NCBI GenBank assembly: GCA_016743235.1
Contig: VRZD01000026.1
Coordinates: 1-64,000, forward strand
Source: Pantanalinema sp. GBBB05
Lineage (GTDB): Bacteria > Cyanobacteriota > Cyanobacteriia > Leptolyngbyales > Leptolyngbyaceae
Direction of reading: 5' to 3'
Length of the DNA stretch: 64,000 bases
Shown here: piece after piece, positions 53,233 to 63,246 of the stretch
How positions within the stretch are numbered: position 1 is the first letter of the stretch
Layout: each line of letters starts with the position of its first letter
Notes under the pieces: model-generated
The model's database searches: none
Told to the model about the DNA's origin: nothing
Seen by the model: the letters and a program-made list of their open reading frames with translations, nothing else
Made by a program: the position numbers and the translations under genes

Positions 53233-54660
53233 ATGTCCAAAACTATTGTCATTGATCCCGTTACCCGCATTGAGGGACATGCCAAAATTTCCATTTTTCT
53301 GAATGATGCGGGGGAAGTAGACGATGCCCGCTTTCATGTGGTGGAATATCGGGGCTTCGAGAAATTCTGTGAGGGCAGACCCTTTACTGAAATGGCGGGA
53401 ATTACCGCCCGAATTTGCGGCATCTGTCCCGTCAGCCACCTGTTAGCTGCCGCCAAAACCGGGGATAAAATTCTGGCGGTGAAGATTCCCCCCGCCGCTG
53501 AAAAACTCCGCCGCTTAATGAACTTGGGACAAATTACCCAATCCCATGCCCTATCATTCTTCCACCTCAGTAGTCCCGATTTTCTGCTCGGTTGGGATAG
53601 CGATCCGGCAAAACGCAATGTGTTTGGCTTAATTGCGGCTAATCCCGATTTAGCTCGGGCTGGCATTCGCTTACGCCAATTTGGTCAAACGGTAATTGAA
53701 CTCCTGGGTGCCCGGAAAATTCACGCCGCCTGGGCGGTTCCCGGTGGGGTGCGATCGCCCCTCTCCGAGGAAGGCAGACAATGGATTCGCGATCGCTTAC
53801 CGGAATCATTCGACACGATTCATCTCGCGATCGGGCTGTTCAAAACCATGTTGGATGGCGATCTCAAAGACGAGATTGGCATCTTTGGGGAATTTCCGTC
53901 TTTATTCATGGGTCTGGTGGGCAAGGATGGCGAGTGGGAGCATTACGGTGGACATCTGCGCTTTACTGATAGCCAGGGCAAGATCGTAGCTGACAACCTC
54001 AGCGAGGATGATTACCAGAGCTTTCTCGGAGAAGCCGTTGAACCCTGGTCGTACCTGAAATTCCCCTATTACAAACCCTATGGCTACCCGGATGGGATTT
54101 ACCGAGTCGGTCCTCTGGCACGGTTGAATGTCTGTAATCATATTGGGACAGCCGCTGCCGATCGGGAGTTACAGGAATTACGCGATCGGGCGAAAGGCAT
54201 TCCTACGTCATCATTCTTGTATCACTATGCCCGATTGATTGAAATTTTGGCATCCCTGGAAAAAATCCAACAACTGATGGATGACCCTGATATTGTGTCC
54301 GAGCGAGTTCGCGCTCATGGAGGTGTGAATCAACTGGAAGGCATTGGAGTCAGCGAAGCACCACGGGGGACATTATTCCATCACTATCAAGTGGATGAAA
54401 ATGGACTTTTGAAAAAGGTGAATTTGATTATTGCTACAGGTCAAAACAATCTGGCAATGAACAAAACGGTAGCCCAAATTGCCAAGCAATATATTCACAA
54501 TCAGGAAATTCCCGAGGGATTGTTAAATCGGGTGGAAGCTGGGATTCGTTGTTTTGATCCCTGCCTATCCTGCTCAACTCATGCCGCTGGACAAATGCCA
54601 TTACATTTACAACTGGTTGCTGCTGATGGCAACGTAGTCGATGAAGTCTACCGTGACTAA
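53233..54660 (+). CDS. hoxH: [NiFe]-hydrogenase large subunit HoxH
   Basis: 475 residues. AGGA at 53221-53224 precedes the ATG. Nickel ligands are in the N-terminal RICGICPVSH and the C-terminal DPCLSCSTHAAGQMP. The motif VIDPVTRIEGHAKIS opens the protein as usual. The 25-odd residues after the DPCxxCxxH motif form the tail removed by the maturation protease encoded 2.2 kb downstream. All ligand cysteines are intact. Confidence 0.97.
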   Translation: MSKTIVIDPVTRIEGHAKISIFLNDAGEVDDARFHVVEYRGFEKFCEGRPFTEMAGITARICGICPVSHLLAAAKTGDKILAVKIPPAAEKLRRLMNLGQITQSHALSFFHLSSPDFLLGWDSDPAKRNVFGLIAANPDLARAGIRLRQFGQTVIELLGARKIHAAWAVPGGVRSPLSEEGRQWIRDRLPESFDTIHLAIGLFKTMLDGDLKDEIGIFGEFPSLFMGLVGKDGEWEHYGGHLRFTDSQGKIVADNLSEDDYQSFLGEAVEPWSYLKFPYYKPYGYPDGIYRVGPLARLNVCNHIGTAAADRELQELRDRAKGIPTSSFLYHYARLIEILASLEKIQQLMDDPDIVSERVRAHGGVNQLEGIGVSEAPRGTLFHHYQVDENGLLKKVNLIIATGQNNLAMNKTVAQIAKQYIHNQEIPEGLLNRVEAGIRCFDPCLSCSTHAAGQMPLHLQLVAADGNVVDEVYRD

Positions 54661-54708
54661 CGCTAAGTTGTGTGTCTCTGCAAAAGCGTTTGAACAAATT
54701 ATTTGAAA

Positions 54709-54778
54709 TGCCCCCTAGCCCCCAAAATTAGGGGGAATTGAATTCAAAGTCCCCCAGAATTGGGGGATTTAGGGGGCA
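54709..54778. repeat. G/C-rich palindromic interspersed repeat, copy 2
   Basis: Bounded by TGCCCCCTA and TAGGGGGCA, with inner hairpins around AATTCAAAGTCCCCC. Same family as 37245-37317. It lies between hoxH and the accessory genes and may form a strong stem-loop in the mRNA, separating their expression. Confidence 0.85.
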
Positions 54779-54859
54779 ATGCAACCACATTGATACCTTT
54801 AAAGCATTCTCTAAGCTCTAGTGATCCTCCCACAACACTTTCATTGAGGAGAAACCCCA

Positions 54860-55129
54860 ATGGCAAAAGAAAACTTGTTTCTGTGTATGGGGTCAGCCTG
54901 TCACCAACTGGGGGTATATGAAGTGTTGCCCAGGTTACAAGCCTTGATCCAGGAGTATCAACTAGAAGAAACGATTACCTTAAAAGGATCATTTTGTTTG
55001 GAAACCTGTAGCCACGGCATTACGATGAAATTTCGGGATCAGCACTTCATGAATATTAGTCCACAAAACATTGAAGCCAAATTTGTCCAAGAAATTCTTC
55101 CGGCGATCCAGACCGTTGAATGTGCATGA
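54860..55129 (+). CDS. Thioredoxin-like [2Fe-2S] ferredoxin in the hox operon
   Basis: 89 residues, with GAGGAG eight bases before the ATG. The chain is a single thioredoxin-like ferredoxin domain with four cysteines in two pairs (FLCMGSACHQLGV; GSFCLETCSHGITM), similar to the N-terminal part of HoxF and to NuoE-type modules. It may carry electrons to or from the hydrogenase or sense its redox state for the PAS protein encoded nine bases later. Separated from hoxH by the palindromic repeat. Confidence 0.85.
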   Translation: MAKENLFLCMGSACHQLGVYEVLPRLQALIQEYQLEETITLKGSFCLETCSHGITMKFRDQHFMNISPQNIEAKFVQEILPAIQTVECA

Positions 55130-55138
55130 GCAGTCACC

Positions 55139-55645
55139 ATGAGCGATGAGCAACACCATCTCTGGAAACTACTGTGGGATTACGATCCGAATGGCTTAAT
55201 TGTAGTTGATCCGGATCTTTACATTAAGCTAGTCAATCCAGCCTTTTGTCGGATGTTTCAGGTGCAGCAAGATGATGTAATTGGTCAACCAGCCGAAACC
55301 CTATTAGGGAATGTTGAAGATTTTAAGAAAGCTTGGCAGCACAATCAGGTGTTGCGTAGCCAATTTAGAGAGTATCCCCAATATCATTTATATGTCAATC
55401 AAGTAATTTTCTCGATCGAAGATGAGGGACTAATTGCCGCCATCATGGTCGATATCAGCCACGAACTAGAACGCAAACAGGAACTCGAACAACTCAAACG
55501 GGAAACGGTTCAGAAAGTTAATGAGGTCGTGGATAACCAAATGAAAGTGGTGCAAGAAATTGCGGGTTTACTCGGAGAAACCACGGCTGAAACGAAAGTC
55601 AGCTTATTAAGAATTATTCATTTACTAGAACAAAATACTCTCTAA
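55139..55645 (+). CDS. PAS-domain protein of the hydrogenase accessory set
   Basis: 168 residues. One PAS domain at about 8-112 (LLWDYDPNGLIVVDPDLYIK, then NPAFCRMFQVQQDDVIGQPA and IMVDISHELERKQEL). A helical C-terminal part (about 113-168) with KRETVQKVNEVVDNQMKVVQ, then EIAGLLGETTAETK, has a methyl-accepting or H-box-like feel but no kinase domain, so it is not a histidine kinase. It is the partner gene of the SpoIIE-type phosphatase eight bases downstream. In clostridial [FeFe]-hydrogenase operons similar PAS proteins sit beside such phosphatases (from memory). Confidence 0.8.
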   Translation: MSDEQHHLWKLLWDYDPNGLIVVDPDLYIKLVNPAFCRMFQVQQDDVIGQPAETLLGNVEDFKKAWQHNQVLRSQFREYPQYHLYVNQVIFSIEDEGLIAAIMVDISHELERKQELEQLKRETVQKVNEVVDNQMKVVQEIAGLLGETTAETKVSLLRIIHLLEQNTL

Positions 55646-55653
55646 ATTTTTCC

Positions 55654-56832
55654 ATGTATTGTCCTGTCACAGTTGATAACTTTTTAGATATTTATAACGA
55701 CAGCCTGAATAAAAAAGGCGAAGAACTGTGTGGCGATCAGGTTAAGTATCTTAAAACCGATAAAAAAGTAACGATCGTTCTCTCTGATGGGTTAGGGAGT
55801 GGTGTTAAAGCCAGTATTTTGGCAACGCTAACCACAGAAATTCTGATTACGATGTTGGATGCAGATTTACCGTTAGAAGAGGTGCTGAAAACGGTAATTG
55901 TGACACTGCCGATCTGCAAAGTGAGAAAGATTGCCTACTCAACGTTTACGATTATTCAAGTCAACTGTGAAACCAATCACTTTACTGTCATCAACTTCGA
56001 TAACCCGCCTCCGCTCTACTTCCATCAAGGCAAAGTCGTTAAGCTAGAAGCGAAAACAGAAACGATTCTGGAACGGAAAATTGCGATCGCGGAAGGCTAT
56101 TTAGAACGCGGCGATTTTTTAGGAGCCGTTAGTGATGGCGTATTGTATGCCGGGATGGGGGTCACGCTCAATTTTGGTTGGGGTTGGGAGCAAATTGCTG
56201 ACTATGTTGAAGGGATTTTAGGGCAACGATCGCACACTGCGAGAACGATCGTGCGAGAAGTATTAAAAAAGACCCATTCTCTATATCAAGGTGAGATTGG
56301 GGATGATGCCACTTTTGCTGGAATTTATGTTAGAAAACGTCATCCACTGATGATTTTTACGGGTCCACCCTTAGACCGAGAGCAAGATGAGTTTTATATT
56401 GAAAAATTATTAAATTTCAAGGGTCGGAAAGTCATTTGTGGTGGGACAACGGGGAATATTATTGCCAATTATTTAGGGGAAACGATCGAAATGGATTTAT
56501 CGACAATTCGGAAAGATCTACCCCCGATCGGGATGCTCAGTTATATGGATTTAGTCACCGAAGGTATTCTCACTATTTCTAAAGCAACGGAGTATATTAA
56601 AGGATGTGATGGCGATTTAAGTCGCTTGCGATTTGATCATAATGGAGCTTATTTGTTAGCGAAAGAAATCCTTCAGGCTGACTCCATCGTGTTTATGGTA
56701 GGACAAAGTATTAATGAGTTTTATCAAAACCCACTGCTGCCTAAAAATATTTCGATTCGCCGCAACCTGATTGAAGAGTTAGTTCAATTTTTGAAAAGTA
56801 AACAACGGGAGGTGACGATCGAATATTGCTAA
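55654..56832 (+). CDS. SpoIIE-type PP2C phosphatase of the hydrogenase accessory set
   Basis: 392 residues. The first 225 residues form a SpoIIE/PPM phosphatase domain: VTIVLSDGLGSGVKASILAT (metal-binding Asp-Gly), FDNPPPLYFHQG, GDFLGAVSDGVLYAGMG (second metal Asp) and GDDATFAGIYV (third Asp). The C-terminal 165 residues are a separate domain (FTGPPLDREQDEFYIEKLL; GRKVICGGTTGNIIANYLG) that I cannot name but that seems to belong to this hydrogenase-linked subfamily. It is probably regulated by the PAS protein. The maturation protease gene overlaps its end by seven bases. Confidence 0.88.
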   Translation: MYCPVTVDNFLDIYNDSLNKKGEELCGDQVKYLKTDKKVTIVLSDGLGSGVKASILATLTTEILITMLDADLPLEEVLKTVIVTLPICKVRKIAYSTFTIIQVNCETNHFTVINFDNPPPLYFHQGKVVKLEAKTETILERKIAIAEGYLERGDFLGAVSDGVLYAGMGVTLNFGWGWEQIADYVEGILGQRSHTARTIVREVLKKTHSLYQGEIGDDATFAGIYVRKRHPLMIFTGPPLDREQDEFYIEKLLNFKGRKVICGGTTGNIIANYLGETIEMDLSTIRKDLPPIGMLSYMDLVTEGILTISKATEYIKGCDGDLSRLRFDHNGAYLLAKEILQADSIVFMVGQSINEFYQNPLLPKNISIRRNLIEELVQFLKSKQREVTIEYC

Positions 56833-57320
56833 CATCATCAGACTCAACTTATTTAGTGATTGGGTATGGTAATACGCTGCGGTCTGACGATGGCGCTGGA
56901 TACCTGATTGCCGAAACCGTGGCTAACTGGAACCTGGCTCATGTCCAGTCCCTCGCCCTGCATCAACTCACCCCAGATTTGGCAGAACCGATCGCGCATA
57001 GCCAGGTCGTGATCTTTGTCGATGCTGTCGCCAAGCCAGTCAACACACCGGCGGCAATCGTTTTAGAACAGCTCGAACCCAATTACGCCACCACCTTCAC
57101 CGGACATTACGCCGATCCCCGATCGCTCCTATCGTTGACCTATACCCTTTACGAAACCTCACCGATTGCCTATCGGCTGTTAATTCCAGCGATTAACTTT
57201 AGTTTTGGAGAATCGCTGTCTGCGGTAACCCAAGCTAGTATGAGCTTAGCCTTAGCGAAAATTGAGCAATTGCTCTGCGTGTCCTGCGTAGCGGAAAAGC
57301 CGCTAAAGCCTTACTGCTAA
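56826..57320 (+). CDS. hoxW: Hydrogenase maturation endopeptidase HoxW
   Basis: 164 residues from a TTG at 56826 inside the end of the phosphatase gene, with GGGAGGTGA at 56807-56815. HyaD/HybD-like protease: VIGYGNTLRSDDGAGYLIAE has the first nickel-sensing acid (Asp in SDDG), VIFVDAV the second and FTGHYADPRSLL the His. It removes the C-terminal tail of HoxH after nickel insertion. The last dozen residues (VSCVAEKPLKPYC) look unlike the family and may be read from a palindromic repeat. Confidence 0.9.
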   Translation: MLTSSDSTYLVIGYGNTLRSDDGAGYLIAETVANWNLAHVQSLALHQLTPDLAEPIAHSQVVIFVDAVAKPVNTPAAIVLEQLEPNYATTFTGHYADPRSLLSLTYTLYETSPIAYRLLIPAINFSFGESLSAVTQASMSLALAKIEQLLCVSCVAEKPLKPYC

Positions 57321-57428
57321 AGGGCTTCAGCCAAGCTGCCACAACAATGCCACATTTTTGTCGCAAAATAATATTAATGGGCTGAATCAGGAGGAGAGCG
57401 ATCTACCTCAATGTCTTGAACTGGAGTA

Positions 57429-60400
57429 ATGGCAGAAAGTTATTGTACTGTTTTGCTCATCGATGGCTCGACAACGGATAGAGCTTTTTTCCGCCGTTGT
57501 TTAGAACAGGACGAGATCTATTCCTATGAGATCTTAGAAGCAGAGCTGCCAGAGGCAGGGTTAGAGTGGGGACGACAACCACTCCCCGATGTGATCCTAC
57601 TGGATGCTGGCTTGCCCCGCGATGTCCTGCAACTCCTCAGCCAACTTAATCACCTCTCCTGGAGTCAGATCGTTCTCTTAGTAGAACAGGACGATCGCAC
57701 CCTCGTAACTCAAGCGATGCAGCATGGAGCGGCAGATTACCTCGTCAAGCCTGACTTAAGTGCAGACTTACTGCGCCGCACCGTTCGCAGTCTGGTCAAA
57801 CAGAGCCGTTTGCAGCAGCAGCTTGCCCACCAACAGGCGACGATCGCGGATTTAACAGGGCGAACTGCCAAAAGTAGTGAACAGCACTACCTAAGCCAGA
57901 GCATTCCGCCAGAAAGTGAAGCTAGATTCCGAGAATTGACAGAATATCTACGGGATGCTTTTTTTATTTGTACGCCAACCTTGGATCAGTACCTCTATAT
58001 CAGCCCCGCTGTCGAAAGAATTTGGGGCATTGCCAGCGAGCGACTTTATCGCGATCCTCGTTGTTGGCTGGAATTGGTTCATCCCGATGATTGGGATTAC
58101 TTTCAGACCCACACTCCTCTTAACGAGCTTAACTCAGATTATGATTTAGAGTATCGTATCCTCCGACCCGATGGAGAACTGCGCTGGGTGCATGTTCGCT
58201 CCTATCCAGTGCGTAACGCTCAGAATCAAGTCGATCGCTTGGTTGGCGTCTGTGAAGACATTACCGATCGCAAACAATCTGAACTTTCTCTGAGACGGAC
58301 AAACCAACTGTTATCGGCAATCAGCCAAGCCCAAACCCAATTTATTGCCAATGCCGACCCAGCTAGCTTGTTTGATAATCTGCTAGAGACGCTACTGCAA
58401 CTCACTGATAGTGAATATGGCTTCATTGGCGAAATCCTTTACCATCCGAATGGTCACCCCTATGTAGACGAATCCTACCTGAAACGGCGGGGAGAACCGT
58501 ACCTCAAAACTAAGGCGATTACCGATATTGCCTGGAATGAAGCAATGCACCAATTGCATGATATCCAGGCGGCGCCGGGCATGGAATTTCATAACCTGAG
58601 AACCTTGTTTGGGCAAGTTATGGTAACCGGGCAACCACTTATTTCCAACCATCCCAGCACCGATCCGCGTCGAGGCGGTTTGCCAGAGGGGCATCCACCA
58701 TTACAAGCCTTTTTAGGCATTCCCTTTTATCGAGGCGAACAACTTGTGGGCATGGTCGGCATCGCGAACCGTCCCGCCGGTTACACCGAGGCTCTAATTA
58801 CCGAGCTAGAACCTTTCCTCACAACTTGTGCTAGCACGATCGAAGCCTACCGCAACGATACGCGCCGTCAACAGGTAGAAGTTGCCCTTAGGCAAAGTGA
58901 AACACTTCAAACTGCCATCATTCAAGCCATTCCCGATCTGCTGGTGCGCATGGATCAAAACGGTCACTATCACGAGCTGATTGGTACTGAATATTTAAAT
59001 GTCCTGTTACCCGACCAACCCATCCCAGAGGCAACTGTATATGATGTTTTACCCGCCCACCTCGCAGAGCAACGATTACACTATGCTCGGCTAGCGCTGG
59101 AGACTAACCACCTGCAAGTGTATGAGCAGACCCTGGAGATTAATGGTCAGTTATGCCATGAAGAGGTGCGGGTTGTGCCACTGGTCGATCGCGAAGTGCT
59201 AATCATCATTCGGGACATCACTGAGCGGAAACGGACCGACGCTGAGCGCCAGCAAGCAGAAACCGCCTTACGGCAGAGTGAAGAACGCTGGCAACTAGCC
59301 ATTGAAGGTAGCAACGATGGCATCTGGGATCAAGATCTAATCACAGGCAAACACTTTCTCTCTCCCCGTTGCCTGGAGATGCTGGGCTATACCTATGCAG
59401 AGATTGATTCATTTGAAAAATGGTTTGCTCAGGTGCATCCGGCGGATCGGCAGGCACTGCAAACAACACTTCAGGCTTATCTCGATCGCCAAACGCCGAT
59501 CTATGCAGTGGAATATCGGATTCGCTGTAAAGATGGTAGCTATAAATGGTTACTTGTTCGAGGCAAAGCCGTCTGGGATGCAGCGGGAACACCGTTACGG
59601 TTGATTGGTTCTACGACCGATATCACGCTCCGGAGACAGGCTGAACTAGAACTGCAACAACTGAATGCTGAACTGGAACAACGAGTTCAGCAACGTACCC
59701 AAGCATTAATCCAGTCTGAACGCGATTTACGCACCATTTTTAACAATGTCTATGATGCCATCTTGATTCATGATTTAGATGGCACCATTCTGGATCTAAA
59801 TGATCGCGCTTTAGAACTTTGGGAGGCGACGCGAGAGCAACTGATTGGGGGATCTGTGCCTGAGATATCTGCCCCAGATGCCCCTTTGGAACGCTTACCC
59901 GAAATTTTTCAGCGGGTACAAGCTGGAGAAACTTTGCGGTTTGAATGGCGCGATCGCCGATTGAGCAACAACTCGCTCTTTGATGTGGAAGTCTCCCTGC
60001 GCAAGGTCACCTTGAACAATCGTCCTGTTTTCATGGCTGGAGTCCGGGATATTAGCGAACGCAAACGGGCTGAACAGATTTTGCAACAACAATTAGCGGC
60101 GATCGAGGCTTCTAGCGAGGGTATTGCTATTGTTAATCCACAGGGACAATACACTTATCTCAACCATGCCCACATTCAGCTCTTTGGATATAGCCAAGCG
60201 GGGGAATTGCTCGGCAAAACTTGGAAAGAATTGTACCAACCCGCAGAAATTGCGTGGATCGAGCAAACCGTTTTTCCAGTTCTTATTCAGCAGGGGGCTT
60301 GGCATGGGGAAACGATCGCTAAACGCCAAGATAATAGTCTTTTTACCGAAGATCTATCACTCACCTTATTGCCTGACGGTCGATTAATTTGCGTCTGTCG

Positions 60401-63164
60401 CGATATTGGTTATCGTAAACAGGCTGAGGAAGCTCTCCATTCAGAACGGTTGCGACTCCAGCTAGCCCTAGATGCTGCCCAAATGGGCTCCTGGAGTTGT
60501 AGTTTGCAAACTGGTAGGTTGATTTGGTCCGATCGGGCTCAGGAAATTTTTGGCTTTATTCCCGGCACCTTTCCCGGCGATCGCGACACCTTTCTAGCAC
60601 TCATACATCCCGAAGACCGGGATCGGGTGATTCAGGCAGCCGCCCATACCTTTGAAACGGGCACCGCCTATAACATCGAATATCGCATTCGGCGATTAGA
60701 TGGCGAAATGCGCTGGATTGCCGTGTGGGGTATCGTTCCTTTAAATCTACCTGTGAACGAGCGGCAACTCATCGGTGTGGTTTGCGATATTACCGATCGT
60801 AAACAAGCTGAACAGGATTTGCAAGAATCACGCAATATGCTGGAGCTAGTGCTAGATACCATTCCTCAACGGGTATTTTGGAAAGATCGTCAGTCAAGGT
60901 TTTTGGGTTGTAACTCAGCCTTCGCGAATGACTATGCCTTAACCTTTGAGGAGATTGTGGGCAAAACCGATCGGGAATTACCTTGGGCGGAGTGGGCACC
61001 GCTCTACCAAGCTGATGATGCCAGGGTGATTAATACTCAGACATCCAAACTGAATTATGAGGAACCAACCGTGGATCTGAACGGTGAACAAATCTGGATC
61101 CGTAGCAGCAAAATTCCCTTAACCAATAGTCAGGCAGAGGTGATTGGGGTGCTGGGATGCTATGACGATATCACCGATCACAAGCGGGCGGAGGAAGAAC
61201 TACAAGAGGCGGTGGCAACCAATCAAGCTCTTCTAAATGCGATTCCCGATTTGATTGTGCGGATTAGTCGGGATGGGATCTACCGAGATGGCATCCCAAC
61301 GAATCAACTATCACTCCTACTACCCCGCAATGAACTAATCGGTAAAAGTTTATGGGAGGTGCTGCCTGACACTCTCGCGCAACAACGACTGAACTCCATT
61401 GAGCAAGCATTTCAAACGGGAGTACCGCAAATCCACGAGTACCAGCTCTATATCAATGGGGAATGGCGGTATGAAGAAGCCCGCTGCGTTGTCTGCCGTG
61501 ATGATGAAGCAATGGTGCTGATCCGGGATATCACCGATCGTAAGCAAGCCGAAGCTGAATTACACCAACTTAATTTAGAACTGGAACAACGGGTGGTTGA
61601 GCGGACCCTTGAACTTCAACAAGCCATGGAGGTTGCTGAAGCCGCTAACCGAGCCAAGAGCACTTTCCTGGCTAATATGAGTCACGAACTGCGCACACCA
61701 TTAAATGCCATCCTGGGATTTGCGCAACTCATGGCTCGCGATTTAACGATGGATCCAGAAAAACGGGAACAGCTCAGTATCATCAACCGCAGTGGACAAC
61801 ACTTACTGCACTTAATCAATGACATTCTGGAAATGTCCAAAATTGAAGCTGGACGGATCACTTTTGTCCCTCATAGCTTTGATCTGTTGACCATGCTCAA
61901 TATGCTGGAGGATATGTTCCAGATTCGAGCGATCGAGAAAGGGTTAACATTCATTGTCGCTCGTGATCCATCCCTGCCCCGCTATATCGCAACCGATGAA
62001 AACAAACTTCGCCAAGTTCTAATTAATCTAGTGGGTAATGCCATCAAATTTACTGCCTCTGGGCAAGTGGCATTGCGCATTAGCCGCCAAGCCGCAGAAC
62101 CAAGCAGTAGCATCACCTTAGCGGCTTCAGTGTGTGAAGTGCTGGCAGATTTGACGCTCCAGTTTATCGTTGCAGACACAGGAGTGGGGATTGATCCAGA
62201 TGAATTAAACCGTTTATTTGAGCCATTTATTCAGTCCAGCCATCGACAAGGATCGCCAGAGGGTACTGGATTGGGACTCCCCATCAGTCGCCAGTTTGTG
62301 CAGTTAATGGGCGGCGATTTACGAGTCAATAGTACACCTGGAGTTGGTTCCACCTTTACAGTTACGATTCCCGTACAACTAGCCGATGCAACCACCGGTG
62401 CCATCTCCTTACCTCGCCATATTGTTGGTCTAGCCCCTAATCAACCCTCCTATCGCCTGCTCGTTGTAGAGGATCATGACACCAATCGTTTATTGTTAAT
62501 GCAACTGCTGCAAGCCATCGGATTTGAGGTGCAATCCGCCAACAACGGGCAGGAAGCGATCGCCCTCTGGCAAACCTGGCAACCTCACTTAATCTGGATG
62601 GATATGCGAATGCCGATTATGGATGGCTATGAAGCAACCCAGCAGATTCGGATGATGGAAGCGCAAAGAAGGATAGGGGAGCCTGGAAGGGAAGCACCCC
62701 ATTCATCTTCCCCACCTGCCACCGCTCCTCTAGCTTTACCACTCTCATCACCTACCAAGATCATTGCCCTAACAGCCAGTGCCTTTGAAGACGATCGCGC
62801 CAGAGTCATAGAGGTGGGATGTGATGACTTTGTCCGTAAACCGTTTCAGGAGACTGAGTTATTAGAGAAAATTGCGGATCATCTAGGAGTCCAGTATCTG
62901 GATGCTAAGGCAGATGGGCTGACCAATGTCACCATCCCCACCGATTCATTTGACCCGATCGCAGCGCTACAAGCCTTACCCAGCAGACTGCTCACTCAAC
63001 TTTATCAAGCGACTATTCAGCTAGATGGGCAACAGCTTGCTAAACTAACTGAGCAACTTGCTTCCACCCATCCCTCACTCGCTGCACTTCTCACTACAAA
63101 GTTAGATAACTTCGACTTTGAACAGATCTTGCAGCTTTTACAAGCCGTTAAACTACAAGAGTAG
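57429..63164 (+). CDS. Giant hybrid histidine kinase (REC, eight PAS, GAF, kinase, REC)
   Basis: 1911 residues, no membrane helix. Order: REC (about 5-120), PAS (170-285), GAF (295-470), seven more PAS domains (490-1385, each ended by a DITxRK-like motif), coiled coil, HisKA with MSHELRTPLNAILG (His near 1419), HATPase (NLVGNAIKFTASG, DTGVGIDPDEL, GTGLGLPISRQFVQ) and a C-terminal REC (LLVVEDHDTNRLL, IWMDMRMPIMDGYEA, ALTASAFEDD, FVRKPF). The N-terminal REC has LLIDGSTTDRAFF, with only one of the two acidic pocket residues, so it may be poorly phosphorylated. A proline-rich insert interrupts the last REC. GGAG precedes the ATG; hoxW ends 108 bp upstream. Confidence 0.92.
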   Translation: MAESYCTVLLIDGSTTDRAFFRRCLEQDEIYSYEILEAELPEAGLEWGRQPLPDVILLDAGLPRDVLQLLSQLNHLSWSQIVLLVEQDDRTLVTQAMQHGAADYLVKPDLSADLLRRTVRSLVKQSRLQQQLAHQQATIADLTGRTAKSSEQHYLSQSIPPESEARFRELTEYLRDAFFICTPTLDQYLYISPAVERIWGIASERLYRDPRCWLELVHPDDWDYFQTHTPLNELNSDYDLEYRILRPDGELRWVHVRSYPVRNAQNQVDRLVGVCEDITDRKQSELSLRRTNQLLSAISQAQTQFIANADPASLFDNLLETLLQLTDSEYGFIGEILYHPNGHPYVDESYLKRRGEPYLKTKAITDIAWNEAMHQLHDIQAAPGMEFHNLRTLFGQVMVTGQPLISNHPSTDPRRGGLPEGHPPLQAFLGIPFYRGEQLVGMVGIANRPAGYTEALITELEPFLTTCASTIEAYRNDTRRQQVEVALRQSETLQTAIIQAIPDLLVRMDQNGHYHELIGTEYLNVLLPDQPIPEATVYDVLPAHLAEQRLHYARLALETNHLQVYEQTLEINGQLCHEEVRVVPLVDREVLIIIRDITERKRTDAERQQAETALRQSEERWQLAIEGSNDGIWDQDLITGKHFLSPRCLEMLGYTYAEIDSFEKWFAQVHPADRQALQTTLQAYLDRQTPIYAVEYRIRCKDGSYKWLLVRGKAVWDAAGTPLRLIGSTTDITLRRQAELELQQLNAELEQRVQQRTQALIQSERDLRTIFNNVYDAILIHDLDGTILDLNDRALELWEATREQLIGGSVPEISAPDAPLERLPEIFQRVQAGETLRFEWRDRRLSNNSLFDVEVSLRKVTLNNRPVFMAGVRDISERKRAEQILQQQLAAIEASSEGIAIVNPQGQYTYLNHAHIQLFGYSQAGELLGKTWKELYQPAEIAWIEQTVFPVLIQQGAWHGETIAKRQDNSLFTEDLSLTLLPDGRLICVCRDIGYRKQAEEALHSERLRLQLALDAAQMGSWSCSLQTGRLIWSDRAQEIFGFIPGTFPGDRDTFLALIHPEDRDRVIQAAAHTFETGTAYNIEYRIRRLDGEMRWIAVWGIVPLNLPVNERQLIGVVCDITDRKQAEQDLQESRNMLELVLDTIPQRVFWKDRQSRFLGCNSAFANDYALTFEEIVGKTDRELPWAEWAPLYQADDARVINTQTSKLNYEEPTVDLNGEQIWIRSSKIPLTNSQAEVIGVLGCYDDITDHKRAEEELQEAVATNQALLNAIPDLIVRISRDGIYRDGIPTNQLSLLLPRNELIGKSLWEVLPDTLAQQRLNSIEQAFQTGVPQIHEYQLYINGEWRYEEARCVVCRDDEAMVLIRDITDRKQAEAELHQLNLELEQRVVERTLELQQAMEVAEAANRAKSTFLANMSHELRTPLNAILGFAQLMARDLTMDPEKREQLSIINRSGQHLLHLINDILEMSKIEAGRITFVPHSFDLLTMLNMLEDMFQIRAIEKGLTFIVARDPSLPRYIATDENKLRQVLINLVGNAIKFTASGQVALRISRQAAEPSSSITLAASVCEVLADLTLQFIVADTGVGIDPDELNRLFEPFIQSSHRQGSPEGTGLGLPISRQFVQLMGGDLRVNSTPGVGSTFTVTIPVQLADATTGAISLPRHIVGLAPNQPSYRLLVVEDHDTNRLLLMQLLQAIGFEVQSANNGQEAIALWQTWQPHLIWMDMRMPIMDGYEATQQIRMMEAQRRIGEPGREAPHSSSPPATAPLALPLSSPTKIIALTASAFEDDRARVIEVGCDDFVRKPFQETELLEKIADHLGVQYLDAKADGLTNVTIPTDSFDPIAALQALPSRLLTQLYQATIQLDGQQLAKLTEQLASTHPSLAALLTTKLDNFDFEQILQLLQAVKLQE

Positions 63165-63246
63165 AGCAACTGCTTATATTCTCTTTAGCTTGATAAATTA
63201 ATGTTATACAAAACCTCCATTTAGGATTCAGTTAGTTTGCGACCTT

